DNA from: Streptomyces sp. NBC_01716
Lineage (GTDB): Bacteria; Actinomycetota; Actinomycetes; Streptomycetales; Streptomycetaceae
Length of the DNA: 64,000 nucleotides
Direction: 5' to 3'
NCBI RefSeq assembly: GCF_036248275.1
Contig: NZ_CP109181.1
Span: 6,572,001 to 6,636,000 of the forward strand
Part shown: positions 48,693-56,811 of the stretch, in pieces
How positions within the stretch are numbered: the first letter of the stretch is position 1
Layout of the letters: each line of letters opens with the position of its first letter
The notes under the pieces: model-generated
Database searches by the model: none
Seen by the model: the letters and a program-made list of their open reading frames with translations, nothing else
What the model was told of the DNA's origin: nothing
Program-made: the position numbers and the translations under genes

Positions 48693-50234
48693 TCAGCGCG
48701 AGCCGCGGAAGTCCGCGCCCTCCACGATCAGCCCGGCGACCAGCGCCCCCGACATCCCCGCGTGCGCCAGCCCGCCGCCCGGATGCGCCTCGCCGCCGAC
48801 GAGATAAAGCCCCGGCAGCCGCGTGGTGTTCGCCGGATGCAGCAGCCGGCCCTCCGCACCCGCCAGCGACGGTGCGGGCACCGAGCCGCCCCGCGCCCCG
48901 GTCCGTGCCGCCGTGTCCGCCGGCGTACGGACCTCCCGCCAGCGCAGCCGCTCCCGCAGCTGAGGCACGGCGGCGCCGGCCGCCTCCACCAGCACATCGG
49001 CGTACCGCTCACGCAGCCCGGGATCCGTCCAGTCCACCGGACCCTGCGGCGCGACGGTCGCCGTGACGGTGACCGCCTCGTGCCCGTCGTCCGGACGCGT
49101 CGTCGGATCGTCGGGCCGCAGCACCGTGACCGTGGGCCGCTCCGCCGTCCGCCCGGAGAAGACCGCGGCGGCCTCACCGGCGCCGGCGGGGGAGTGGACC
49201 ACCGTACGGTGCGCCGCGTCGTCCGGCCTGCCTCCGCGCAGGGCCAGCAGCACCGTGAACCTGCCGGGAACCGACGCCGCCCCGACGCCGCCCGCGCCCC
49301 CGCCCCGGGGCCGTACGTCCTCGTCCCGCCACAGCTCCTGGCCCGCCAGGGCGGCCGGAGCCGTGCCCGCCACCACATGCTCCGCCCCGACGACCGCCGA
49401 GGTGCCGGCCGAAGCCCCCGGCGCCAGCTCGACACCGACCGCGCGGCCGTCCTTCTCGACGATCCGGGTCACCTCGGCGTGGAACACGAACTCCACCCGG
49501 CGCTCCAGGCACCGCTCGTACACCGCGTGCGCCAGCGCCCGCATCCCGCCCCGCACATACCAGCTGCCGAAGGTCTGCTCCATGTACGGCAGCGACGCCG
49601 CGCCCGCCGGGGTGTGCCGTGGGTCAAGACCGTACGACAGCGCGTACCCCTCCAACAGCGCGGCGAGCCGGGGATCCGCCAGCTCCCGCGCGCCCACCTC
49701 GGCGACGGTGCCCGCCCACCGGGGCCCGCGCAGGAGCCTCCGCTGCCGCACGGCGGGATACGGATCGCGCCCCAGCACCTGCCAGTCCTCGCGCAGCGGC
49801 TCCTCCAACAGAGGCCGCCGCGACCGGTCCCAGGCGTCCCGGGCCCGGCCGAGGAAGTCGCCCCACCGCGCGCCGGCGCCCGCGCCGAGAGCGGCGTCCA
49901 GGGCGGCGACGACACCGGCGCGCGACGCGTTCGGCAGCGACACATCGGTGCCGTCGGGGAAGACATGGCGGCTCGCCGGGTCGACCTGCGTCATCCGCAC
50001 GCACTCTTCGAGCGGCTTCTTGCCGGTCTTGACGAACAGATCCCGGTAGACGGCGGGCAGATGCAGCAGCCCGGGGCCCGTGTCGTACGCGAACCCGTCC
50101 CGCTCGAACCGGCCGAGGGCCCCGCCGTACGTCGCGGAGCGCTCGTACACCGTCACCTGGTGCCCCGCCACCGCCAGCCGGGCAGCCGCCGCCATCGCGC
50201 CCATCCCGGCGCCGATCACCGCAATCCGTGCCAT
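48693..50234 (-). CDS. CrtI-like FAD-dependent oxidoreductase (phytoene desaturase family)
   Basis: This 513-residue protein starts MARIAVIGAGMGAMAAAARL, then ERSATYGGALGRFERDGFAYDTGPG, the FAD-binding pattern of carotenoid desaturases. The C-terminal FAD region reads GLYLVGGEAHPGGGLAHAGMSG. No carotenoid genes are nearby, so it may act on another polyprenoid or be a retinol-saturase-like member. ATG 50234 follows TAAGGT by 7 nt on the minus strand, predicting a leaderless mRNA. DUF4126 lies 10 nt upstream in the same direction but has its own promoter. Confidence 0.87.
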   Translation of the reverse strand: MARIAVIGAGMGAMAAAARLAVAGHQVTVYERSATYGGALGRFERDGFAYDTGPGLLHLPAVYRDLFVKTGKKPLEECVRMTQVDPASRHVFPDGTDVSLPNASRAGVVAALDAALGAGAGARWGDFLGRARDAWDRSRRPLLEEPLREDWQVLGRDPYPAVRQRRLLRGPRWAGTVAEVGARELADPRLAALLEGYALSYGLDPRHTPAGAASLPYMEQTFGSWYVRGGMRALAHAVYERCLERRVEFVFHAEVTRIVEKDGRAVGVELAPGASAGTSAVVGAEHVVAGTAPAALAGQELWRDEDVRPRGGGAGGVGAASVPGRFTVLLALRGGRPDDAAHRTVVHSPAGAGEAAAVFSGRTAERPTVTVLRPDDPTTRPDDGHEAVTVTATVAPQGPVDWTDPGLRERYADVLVEAAGAAVPQLRERLRWREVRTPADTAARTGARGGSVPAPSLAGAEGRLLHPANTTRLPGLYLVGGEAHPGGGLAHAGMSGALVAGLIVEGADFRGSR

Positions 50235-50241
50235 GAAGTGG

Positions 50242-50247
50242 ACCTTA
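50242..50247 (-). promoter_or_regulatory. -10 element TAAGGT, leaderless start
   Basis: On the minus strand TAAGGT ends 7 nt before ATG 50234. It overlaps the end of the DUF4126 gene. Confidence 0.48.
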
Positions 50248-50898
50248 GCGGCCGGTTTTTCCCCGGTCGCGCCCGGGAGGCGCGGTGTTCACAGCGGGCG
50301 GCCAGGTGGTGGCGAGGCGCCGCTCGGCGCGTCTGTCCGCCCTGCGCCGCCAGAACCGGCGGATCTTCGAGGCCACGAAGAAGGTGATCACGATGCCGAT
50401 CAGCAGCAGGCCGCCCGCGACGACCGCCGCGGCGAGCGGGTGGAAGATCGCGAACGTGATGATCCCGGCGACACCCAGGTCCTCCGCGGTGCTCACGGCG
50501 ATGTTGCTGAAGGGCTCCGGCGACGTGTTGACCGCCATCCTCGTGCCGGCCTTCACCAGATGGCTCACCAGAGCGGTCGATCCGCCGACCGCGCCCGCCG
50601 TGATCTCCGGGAGCGAACCGCTCTGTCCGGCGAGCAGCGCGGCGACCACCGCGCCGGTGACCGGTCTGATCACGGTGTGCACGGAGTCCCAGATCGAGTC
50701 GACGTACGGGATCTTGTCCGCCACCGCCTCGCAGACGAAGAGCACACCGACGACGATCAGAACGTCGGTGCGCTGGAGCGACTCGGGGACCTCGTCGGTC
50801 ATCCCGGTCGCGCCGAAGACACCCAACAGCAGGACCACCGCATAGGCGTTGATCCCGCTGGCCCAGCCGCTGGTGAAGACAAGGGGGAGTACGGACAC
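50245..50898 (-). CDS. DUF4126 membrane protein
   Basis: This 217-residue protein has five or six hydrophobic segments and the DUF4126 features: FTSGWASGINAYAVVLLLG at the start, DKIPYVDSIWDSVHTVIRP and a Gly-rich TAGAVGGSTALVSHLVKAG. A basic tail (RRFWRRRADRRAERR) ends it. GTG 50898 follows TACGAT by 7 nt on the minus strand, supporting a leaderless start that omits the upstream hydrophilic extension. The family has no known function. Confidence 0.83.
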   Translation of the reverse strand: MSVLPLVFTSGWASGINAYAVVLLLGVFGATGMTDEVPESLQRTDVLIVVGVLFVCEAVADKIPYVDSIWDSVHTVIRPVTGAVVAALLAGQSGSLPEITAGAVGGSTALVSHLVKAGTRMAVNTSPEPFSNIAVSTAEDLGVAGIITFAIFHPLAAAVVAGGLLLIGIVITFFVASKIRRFWRRRADRRAERRLATTWPPAVNTAPPGRDRGKTGR

Positions 50899-50905
50899 GG
50901 ACGAG

Positions 50906-50911
50906 ATCGTA
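50906..50911 (-). promoter_or_regulatory. -10 element TACGAT, leaderless start of DUF4126
   Basis: On the minus strand TACGAT ends 7 nt before GTG 50898. Confidence 0.5.
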
Positions 50912-51110
50912 GCCAGAGACTCGGCCGGACGGGTGAGCTCCGCAACGGGGTCGTGAGTATCCGTACCTAGTACATGAGATGAGTAGAGACACGGATAGGC
51001 CCTCACCTGCGAAGACGGAAGAGTGAGGGGCACGGGAGGGGCGCGACGCCGAAACCGCCGGCACGGGGCGGCGGAGCGGCGTGGCACCCCGACCGCCACG
51101 GGGGTGGGCA

Positions 51111-51161
51111 GTGCGCCGCTCCGGCCGGGACGAGTGAGGAAGTCCGGCCGGAGCGGCGCAC
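51111..51161 (-). terminator. Terminator of the TetR gene
   Basis: Perfect 18-bp stem (51111-51128 with 51144-51161) with a 15-nt loop, about 47 nt after the TetR stop. Confidence 0.82.
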
Positions 51162-51207
51162 TTTCCGCTGTCCGGCAGGCAAGAGCGTGCCGGCCCCGGA
51201 CGCCGCG

Positions 51208-51816
51208 TCAGCTCCCGCCGACCCGGCCGTGCAGCAGCAGCGAGAGCGCCGCGTGCACGTCGTCGATCGACCGCTCGGGCTGGAACGCCTGCCAGTCCAG
51301 GGCCGCCACCAGCACCATTCCCACCAGTGCGGCGGCGGTGAGCGGAATGTCGATCTCCTCGCCGAGTTCACCGCCGTCGATCCCCTCCTGGAGCACCTTC
51401 TCCACGACGGCGACGGCCCGCTGACGCGCTATCAGTAACGTCGGCTGCCACGCGCGGTTGGTGCGCCAGAGTTCGGCCACGTACAGCTGGGTGAAGGCCG
51501 GGTGGCGGTCGATGAAGGCGAGTCCCGCGCGGACCATGGCGTCCAGCGCCTCGACGCTGGTCCCTTCGCGCTCCGCCGTCTCGTCGGCCGCGGTCTGGAG
51601 GGAGGCGGTGAGCAGGCCCACGCCGTGCCGCAGAAGCTCCTCGAACAGCTCGTTCTTGTTCTTGAAGTTGTAGTAGACCGTGCCTTTGGCGACTCCGGCG
51701 CGCTCGGCGATCTCGTCCACGGTCGTCGCCGAGAAGCCCTGTTCGGCGATGAGCGTCACCGCGGCGTCGTAGAGCTTCTGACGGGTGGCCTGCCGGCGGG
51801 TGCTGCTGCTGTCCAT
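51208..51816 (-). CDS. TetR family transcriptional regulator
   Basis: This 202-residue regulator has an N-terminal helix-turn-helix (about 12-55: LYDAAVTLIAEQGFSATTVDE, then AKGTVYYNFKNKNELFEEL) and a helical ligand domain. Its target is not evident; the divergent HEPN gene is one candidate. ATG 51816 follows GAGAAT by 7 nt on the minus strand, which favours it over the earlier start at 51831. Confidence 0.92.
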   Translation of the reverse strand: MDSSSTRRQATRQKLYDAAVTLIAEQGFSATTVDEIAERAGVAKGTVYYNFKNKNELFEELLRHGVGLLTASLQTAADETAEREGTSVEALDAMVRAGLAFIDRHPAFTQLYVAELWRTNRAWQPTLLIARQRAVAVVEKVLQEGIDGGELGEEIDIPLTAAALVGMVLVAALDWQAFQPERSIDDVHAALSLLLHGRVGGS

Positions 51817-51823
51817 GCGCCCG

Positions 51824-51829
51824 ATTCTC
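51824..51829 (-). promoter_or_regulatory. -10 element GAGAAT, leaderless start of TetR gene
   Basis: On the minus strand GAGAAT ends 7 nt before ATG 51816. Confidence 0.48.
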
Positions 51830-51955
51830 ACAGGTGCCGGGGAGGCGTCCGACGGTGAGCGCCGGCAGCAGGCAGGTGCGGCCCGTGCCGGACGCGCCCG
51901 CGACCGCGAGGACCCCCGAGCCCGCGCACGGGGCAGAAGTGCAGGTCAGGGTCGA

Positions 51956-51978
51956 TTGTCAGTGGCGTACTCCACGAT
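51956..51978 (+). promoter_or_regulatory. RecA-NDp-type (PafBC-dependent) DNA-damage promoter
   Basis: TTGTCAGTGGC (51956-51966) matches the upstream block of the actinobacterial LexA-independent damage promoter exactly, and after the standard 6 nt stands CACGAT where the -10 (TAGGGT-like) is expected. It lies 50 nt before the HEPN gene. Assignment is by recall of the consensus. Confidence 0.7.
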
Positions 51979-52027
51979 GGACACATACGGCCACAGAGCC
52001 GTCACAGAGACGACCAGGAGGTTCGTC

Positions 52028-52567
52028 ATGGCCAGTTCCTACGCCGCAGCCGCGCACCGGCGAAGCACAGGCGGCCCTGCCCCCTCACTGACCGGCGCCG
52101 CGACCGATGTCCACCCCGTCCAGAGGCGCGCGACCGCGCCGCCCGCCGCCATCGACCTGCTCGCCCAGGCCCGCTCGGGACTTGACGAGGCCGCCACCTT
52201 CGAAGCGCCCAACGAGCGTTACGCCACGGCGCACCTGGCCGCCCTGCGCACGGCGGCGGCGGTCCTCGCCGCGCGTGGCCGCCCCGAGCCGACGAGCCCG
52301 CGCCGCAGGCGCATACGGAGCGCCTGGGAAGTGCTGCCCGAGATCGCCCCCGAGCTCACCGAGTGGAGCGCCCTGTTCGCCTCGGGAGCCACCCGCAGGG
52401 CGCGGGCCGAGGCGGGTATCCAGGGCGCCGCGAGCAGCCGCGACGCGGACGATCTGCTGCGCGACGTGGCCATGTTCCTGCGGCTCGTGGAGCGGCTTCT
52501 CGTGCTCGAACCGGTGCTGCCCCGGCCGAGGGCCGAACAGCCGGAGAAGGGCGGCGCCGTTGGGTGA
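52028..52567 (+). CDS. SAV_6107-type HEPN domain protein
   Basis: This 179-residue, mainly helical protein has AAIDLLAQARSGLDEAATF followed by NERYATAHLAALRTAAAVLAA and a C-terminal helix DDLLRDVAMFLRLVERLL. This matches the actinobacterial HEPN family named after SAV_6107. I do not see a clear RxxxxH ribonuclease motif, so nuclease activity is doubtful. The first 45 residues are Ala/Pro-rich and probably flexible. ATG 52028 has AGGAGG 7 nt upstream. The damage-type promoter points to a role after DNA damage, which is inference. Confidence 0.7.
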   Translation: MASSYAAAAHRRSTGGPAPSLTGAATDVHPVQRRATAPPAAIDLLAQARSGLDEAATFEAPNERYATAHLAALRTAAAVLAARGRPEPTSPRRRRIRSAWEVLPEIAPELTEWSALFASGATRRARAEAGIQGAASSRDADDLLRDVAMFLRLVERLLVLEPVLPRPRAEQPEKGGAVG

Positions 52568-52590
52568 CAGGGACGGACCGACGGAGGCAA

Positions 52591-52596
52591 TAGGCT
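52591..52596 (+). promoter_or_regulatory. -10 element TAGGCT before the methyltransferase gene
   Basis: TAGGCT lies 5 nt before GTG 52602 and about 65 nt before GTG 52662. It would give either a leaderless long form or a 60-nt leader with a good binding site. Confidence 0.4.
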
Positions 52597-52661
52597 GTGC
52601 GGTGCCTGCACCGTTCACGCCCCGCGACCTGGGGCGGCACCGCGCCGAGGAGTCAACTGCC

Positions 52662-53447
52662 GTGTCGGACCCTTCCCCTGCCTTCGGTGGAGAGACGCCG
52701 TCGCGCCCCCGTAGCTCCCTGCGCACCGCCGTGGTCTGGGAGGTGCTCCAGGTCGCCCTCGAAAGCCGCGCCGCCGCCGTGGGTACGGCGGCCCTGGATG
52801 TCCTCGACACCGGGGGCGGCACGGGCAACTTCGCCGTGCCCGTGGCCCGCCTGGGCCACCGGGTGACCGTCGTCGACCCCAGTCCCAACGCGCTGTTCGC
52901 GCTGGAGCGCCGGGCCGCCGAGGCCGGCGTCGCGGACCGCGTCAGCGGCGTCCAGGGCGACATCCACGGACTGTTCGACGTGGTGGGGCGGGGCGGCTAC
53001 GACGCGGTGCTCTGCCACGGCGTCCTGGAGTACGTCGACAACCCCGCCGAGGGCGTCCGGAACGCGGTCGAGGCGCTGCGCCCCTCCGGTGCGCTCAGCC
53101 TGCTTGCGGCCGGCCTCGGCGGCGCCGTACTCGCCAGGGCGCTCGCCGGGCACTTCACCGAGGCCCGGCAGGCGCTCACGGACCCGGCGGGCCGCTGGGG
53201 CGAAGGCGACCCCGTGCCCAGGCGGTTCACCGTCGAGATGCTCACGGAACTGGTCGACAAGGCCGGTGTCGACGTGGGCGCGGTGCATGGTGTCCGGGTC
53301 TTCTCCGACCTGGTTCCCGGTGTTCTGGTGGACACTCAACCGGGCGCCCTGGAGGCCCTCCTGAAGCTTGAGGCGGCCGCCGCCGAACTGTCGTCCTTCC
53401 ACTCCGTGGCGAGCCAGTTGCACGTCCTGGGGGAGAAGCGGGCCTGA
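52662..53447 (+). CDS. Class I SAM-dependent methyltransferase
   Basis: This 261-residue Rossmann methyltransferase binds SAM at LDVLDTGGGTGNFAVPVA, with acidic motif VTVVDPSPNALFALERRAAE and post-motif YDAVLCHGVLEYVDNPAEGV. The acceptor is unknown. GTG 52662 is served by GAGGAG 9 nt upstream; an in-frame GTG at 52602 close to a -10 box would add 20 residues. Homologues lie next to division genes in Streptomyces. It follows the HEPN gene by 94 nt, with its own probable promoter. Confidence 0.85.
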   Translation: MSDPSPAFGGETPSRPRSSLRTAVVWEVLQVALESRAAAVGTAALDVLDTGGGTGNFAVPVARLGHRVTVVDPSPNALFALERRAAEAGVADRVSGVQGDIHGLFDVVGRGGYDAVLCHGVLEYVDNPAEGVRNAVEALRPSGALSLLAAGLGGAVLARALAGHFTEARQALTDPAGRWGEGDPVPRRFTVEMLTELVDKAGVDVGAVHGVRVFSDLVPGVLVDTQPGALEALLKLEAAAAELSSFHSVASQLHVLGEKRA

Positions 53448-53732
53448 CGGCGGGCGCCCCGGAGCACTGATCGCCGGGCTGATCAGCAACGCAGCTGTGG
53501 ATGGAGTGCGCCACAGGCCCCCCGGCAGAGCCTTCGGCGCCGTATGATCGGGGTACGCCTTCCGGCATGACGGGTGGACGGTTGGGGAATCAACGCCTCA
53601 GCGGCCGAGTCGTCGTGGCGGCCCGGATTGGCGAAATGGCGTAGAGGGCGGGTTTCACGGGGGCGAATCCCTGCCTATCCTGAAGGGGCCGCATACCGGT
53701 CGCCCCCCGCGACCGACGACTAGGAGGACTCC

Positions 53733-54128
53733 GTGCCGCTCTCGGAGCACGAGCAGCGAATGCTCGAGCAAATGGAGCGAGCGCTGTACGCCGAAGATCC
53801 CAAGTTCGCGACAGCGCTTGAGGGAAGCGGGCTGCGCAGGTACACCCGGCGACGGGTCTACCAGGCGGTCGCCGGCTTTCTGGTGGGTATCGCGCTCCTC
53901 ATGACCGGTATGGTCGCCAAGCAGATCTGGATCGGCGTGGTGGGATTCCTCGTCATGCTGGGCTGTGCGGTCCTCGCGGTCACCGGCTGGCGCAAGGCCC
54001 CGAAACCGGGCGAGCAGCAGCCGACCGGGGAAGCGACGGCCGACCGTAGACAGCCTCGGCAGCGCCGCTCATTCATGAACCGGATCGAGCAGCGATGGCA
54101 GCGCCGCCGTGACGAGCAGGGTCAGTAG
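53733..54128 (+). CDS. DUF3040 membrane protein
   Basis: This 131-residue protein starts MPLSEHEQRMLEQMERALYAED, the signature of DUF3040. Two transmembrane helices follow (about 47-64 and 68-88), then a basic Gln/Arg-rich tail. GTG 53733 has TAGGAGG 5 nt upstream. It stands between a methyltransferase and strong terminators in the approach to the dcw cluster, where mycobacteria also keep a DUF3040 gene (Rv2169c). The function is unknown. Confidence 0.88.
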   Translation: MPLSEHEQRMLEQMERALYAEDPKFATALEGSGLRRYTRRRVYQAVAGFLVGIALLMTGMVAKQIWIGVVGFLVMLGCAVLAVTGWRKAPKPGEQQPTGEATADRRQPRQRRSFMNRIEQRWQRRRDEQGQ

Positions 54129-54200
54129 ATACGGCAGGTACGGCGCAGAGGTTCACCAGCCAAGCTTGTAGCAGTGGTGCGGCTGCCGTGGGACACGGCA

Positions 54201-54249
54201 GAGACGGGTGAGGGGCGAACGCGGAAAGCGTTCGCCCCTCACCCGTCTC
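54201..54249 (+). terminator. Terminator of the DUF3040 gene
   Basis: Perfect 22-bp stem (54201-54222 with 54228-54249) with a GGAAA loop. Its symmetry means it could also act on the opposite strand. Confidence 0.9.
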
Positions 54250-54318
54250 CGCATACGGGCCGTACCCCCGCCCCGTATCTCGCGCTCGCCCGTAGCCCCG
54301 GCCCCAGGACACACGAGA

Positions 54319-54365
54319 CGGGGGTGGGGCGCGGGGCCCGAAAGCCGCCCCGCGCCCCGCCCCCG
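54319..54365 (-). terminator. Terminator of the MoxR-DUF58-TgpA operon
   Basis: GC-rich stem of about 17 bp with one mismatch (54319-54336 with 54348-54365), 22 nt after the last stop on the minus strand. Confidence 0.7.
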
Positions 54366-54387
54366 TGGACGGTCCAGCCCCGCCTGC

Positions 54388-56811
54388 TCAGCCCCGCTGC
54401 CGGGACGGCCTGCTGAAGAGCGCCGTCAGCCGGCGGACAAGCTCCAGGCGGCGCACCCCCCAGCGGTCCGTGACGGCCGCCCAGCGCTCGGACAGCGCCC
54501 ACATCACCCGAATGGACGAGCGCGGCAGGAGTAGCGCGCGCTGGCGGGCCCAGCGGCCCACCCCTTCGCCCAGCCCCGCGCGTACCCGCTGGACCTCGTC
54601 GGCGAGGCCCGTGGCGGGCTGTGGCTCCGGCGCGTACAGCACCTGCTCCACCGCGCGTGCCACCCGGTGCACGGCGTTGGCGGCCTCACCCTCCAGCCGC
54701 CCCAGCCGCACGATCCGGGCCGCCGTCCTGCGGGGGGTCTGCGCGTCGTCGGGACGGATGCCGTGATCCCACGCGGTGTCGACGATCTCCCGCCAGGCGC
54801 CCAGCGCCCGCGCCGTGGCATCGGCGGGCGTACGGCCCCCGGAACCGAGACGCCGGGCCCGCACCCGGATCCGCCACAGCAGCGGCAGGAGTGGCACCAG
54901 CAGCACGGCCAGGACGCCCAGCGTGATGCCGATGACCGTCCCCGCGGACGTTCCCGAGCCCGTCGGAGGCAGCGCACCCGCCGGTGCCGTCGTGCCGCAG
55001 TCGCCGATCCTGGCCGCCTGGGGCGGGCAGCTGTCCGAGGCGGACGGCTGCGAGCTCGGCGCGGACGACGTGCTGGCCTCGGGCTGGGACGGATCGCTCG
55101 CGTCGCCCGAAGGAGCCTCGGGGATCGTGTAGTCCGGTGCGCTGCCCCGGCTCGGCGTCGGCTCGAAGCGGGTCCAGCCGACCCCCTCGAAGTACAGCTC
55201 GGGCCAGGCGTGCGCGTCACGCAGCCCGACGGACATCGTGCCGTCCGACTGCGGGGTACCCGGGGTGAAGCCCACCGCCACCCGGGCCGGAATGCCCAGC
55301 GTGCGGGCCATCGCCGCCATCGAGAACGAGAAGTGGACGCAGAAGCCCTGCTTCTGGCTGAGGAAGCGGGTGATGGCCGAGACGCCCGTGCCCGACGCGA
55401 CCTGGGTGTCGTACGTGAAGCCGCCGTCCACGGCGAACCAGTCCTGGAGCCTGACGGCCCTCTCGTAGTCGTTCGCGGCGCCGTCGGTCACCTCGCGTGC
55501 GGTGTCCGCGACCACCTCGGGAAGGTTGTCGGGCACCTTCGTGTACTCACGCACCAGCGCGGCCGGGGGTCTCGGCGCCGTGGCGAGCTGGTCACGCGTC
55601 GGCTCCACCAGCAGACTGCCGACCTGGTACTGCGCGCCCTGCGTGGTCTCGCCCCGGTCGCCGACCAGGGTCCGGCCGCTCGGTTCGAAGCGCCAGCGCC
55701 CCTCGATGTCCACCTCGGACGCGGGATAGGGCATCGGCAGATAGTTCTGCCGGTACCAATTGGCGGCGGAGATACTCGTCTTGATCTCGGTGGTGCTGAC
55801 GTCGCCGTTCAGACCGGGCGGACTGGGAAGCCTGTCCGGCACGTCCTCGACACTGCGCTGGGAGAACCGCCAGGACGTACCGTCGAAGTCGTCCAGCGCC
55901 ATGATCCGCAGATACAGGTTCTGGGTGCTCTCCGCGTTCGTCCGGTACCGCAACGCCTCGCGGTCCTCGGGCTGGTTGAGGTTGTCCTGGAGGGACACGA
56001 GCGGATTGACGGCGGAGATCGTGCCACCGCCCAGACCCGAACCCGCCCCGGCCCCCGTGCCGTTGAGCAGCCCGCCGTTCAGCGAAGGCAGCGCGGCGGG
56101 CACGACGAGCGCGATTCCCAGGGCCATCACACCGATACGGTGCCCCGCGCGGACCGGTGCCGCGGCCCGGCCCCCGGTGTCCATCCCGGCGGCGGTACGG
56201 CCCGGGGCGCGCGGAGCGCCACCGAAGACGCGCCCCCACTGGGAGAGCCGGTCCCGGCCCTCGGCCAGCAGCAACAGCAGATACCCGCCGGCCGCGAGCA
56301 GGAACCAGAGCCAGGAGGCCGCGCCGCCGTTGAGACCGGCGGCGACCGAGTACAGCGCGAGCAGCGGCAGTCCGGCCGGGGCCGCGCTGCGGAACGTCAC
56401 GGCGAGCGCGTCCACGGCGAGACCGATGACCAGCACACCGCCGACCAGCATCAGCTTGATGCCGTCGGTGGCCGGCGCGGGGATCGCGTACCGCCCGACG
56501 TCCTCGCCGCCCTCGTTCAGCAGCTCGCCGAAGCGCTGGAAGACCTCGGGGCCGGGAAACAGACCGAGCACGGCGTGCTCCGACGCGAACACCACCGTGA
56601 GCATCAGCAGCCCGATGACCGCCTGGAGCGCCACGATCAGCGTCCTGGCCAGCGGCACCCGCCGGCCGAGTGCGCCCGCCCCCACCAGGATCCCGACCAT
56701 GAACGCCGCCTGGAGGAGCCAGGTGGCGGGATCGACCAGCGGCAGCAGCGCGCCCGCCGACATCAGCGTGGCGGCGAACGCGCACAGCGCCAGCCTCGCG
56801 CGACCGCTCAT
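54388..56811 (-). CDS. TgpA-like membrane transglutaminase (DUF3488)
   Basis: This 807-residue protein has six N-terminal helices (about 10-230), an extracytoplasmic transglutaminase-like domain (about 300-580) and one more helix near 625-648, followed by a cytoplasmic DUF4129-like tail. The triad is visible: Cys in QKQGFCVHFSFSMAA, His in DAHAWPELYF and an acidic residue in WTRFEPTP. A Ser/Pro-rich linker follows the domain. ATG 56811 overlaps the DUF58 stop (ATGA) and has GGAGG 6 nt upstream. The family partners MoxR and DUF58 in many bacteria; substrates are unknown. Confidence 0.9.
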   Translation of the reverse strand: MSGRARLALCAFAATLMSAGALLPLVDPATWLLQAAFMVGILVGAGALGRRVPLARTLIVALQAVIGLLMLTVVFASEHAVLGLFPGPEVFQRFGELLNEGGEDVGRYAIPAPATDGIKLMLVGGVLVIGLAVDALAVTFRSAAPAGLPLLALYSVAAGLNGGAASWLWFLLAAGGYLLLLLAEGRDRLSQWGRVFGGAPRAPGRTAAGMDTGGRAAAPVRAGHRIGVMALGIALVVPAALPSLNGGLLNGTGAGAGSGLGGGTISAVNPLVSLQDNLNQPEDREALRYRTNAESTQNLYLRIMALDDFDGTSWRFSQRSVEDVPDRLPSPPGLNGDVSTTEIKTSISAANWYRQNYLPMPYPASEVDIEGRWRFEPSGRTLVGDRGETTQGAQYQVGSLLVEPTRDQLATAPRPPAALVREYTKVPDNLPEVVADTAREVTDGAANDYERAVRLQDWFAVDGGFTYDTQVASGTGVSAITRFLSQKQGFCVHFSFSMAAMARTLGIPARVAVGFTPGTPQSDGTMSVGLRDAHAWPELYFEGVGWTRFEPTPSRGSAPDYTIPEAPSGDASDPSQPEASTSSAPSSQPSASDSCPPQAARIGDCGTTAPAGALPPTGSGTSAGTVIGITLGVLAVLLVPLLPLLWRIRVRARRLGSGGRTPADATARALGAWREIVDTAWDHGIRPDDAQTPRRTAARIVRLGRLEGEAANAVHRVARAVEQVLYAPEPQPATGLADEVQRVRAGLGEGVGRWARQRALLLPRSSIRVMWALSERWAAVTDRWGVRRLELVRRLTALFSRPSRQRG

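Larger units (their letters stand above)
50899..51207. other. 309-nt intergenic region
   Basis: It holds the DUF4126 promoter next to 50898, then about 190 nt without recognisable features, then the terminator of the TetR gene at 51111-51161. No coding signal is evident on either strand. Confidence 0.6.
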
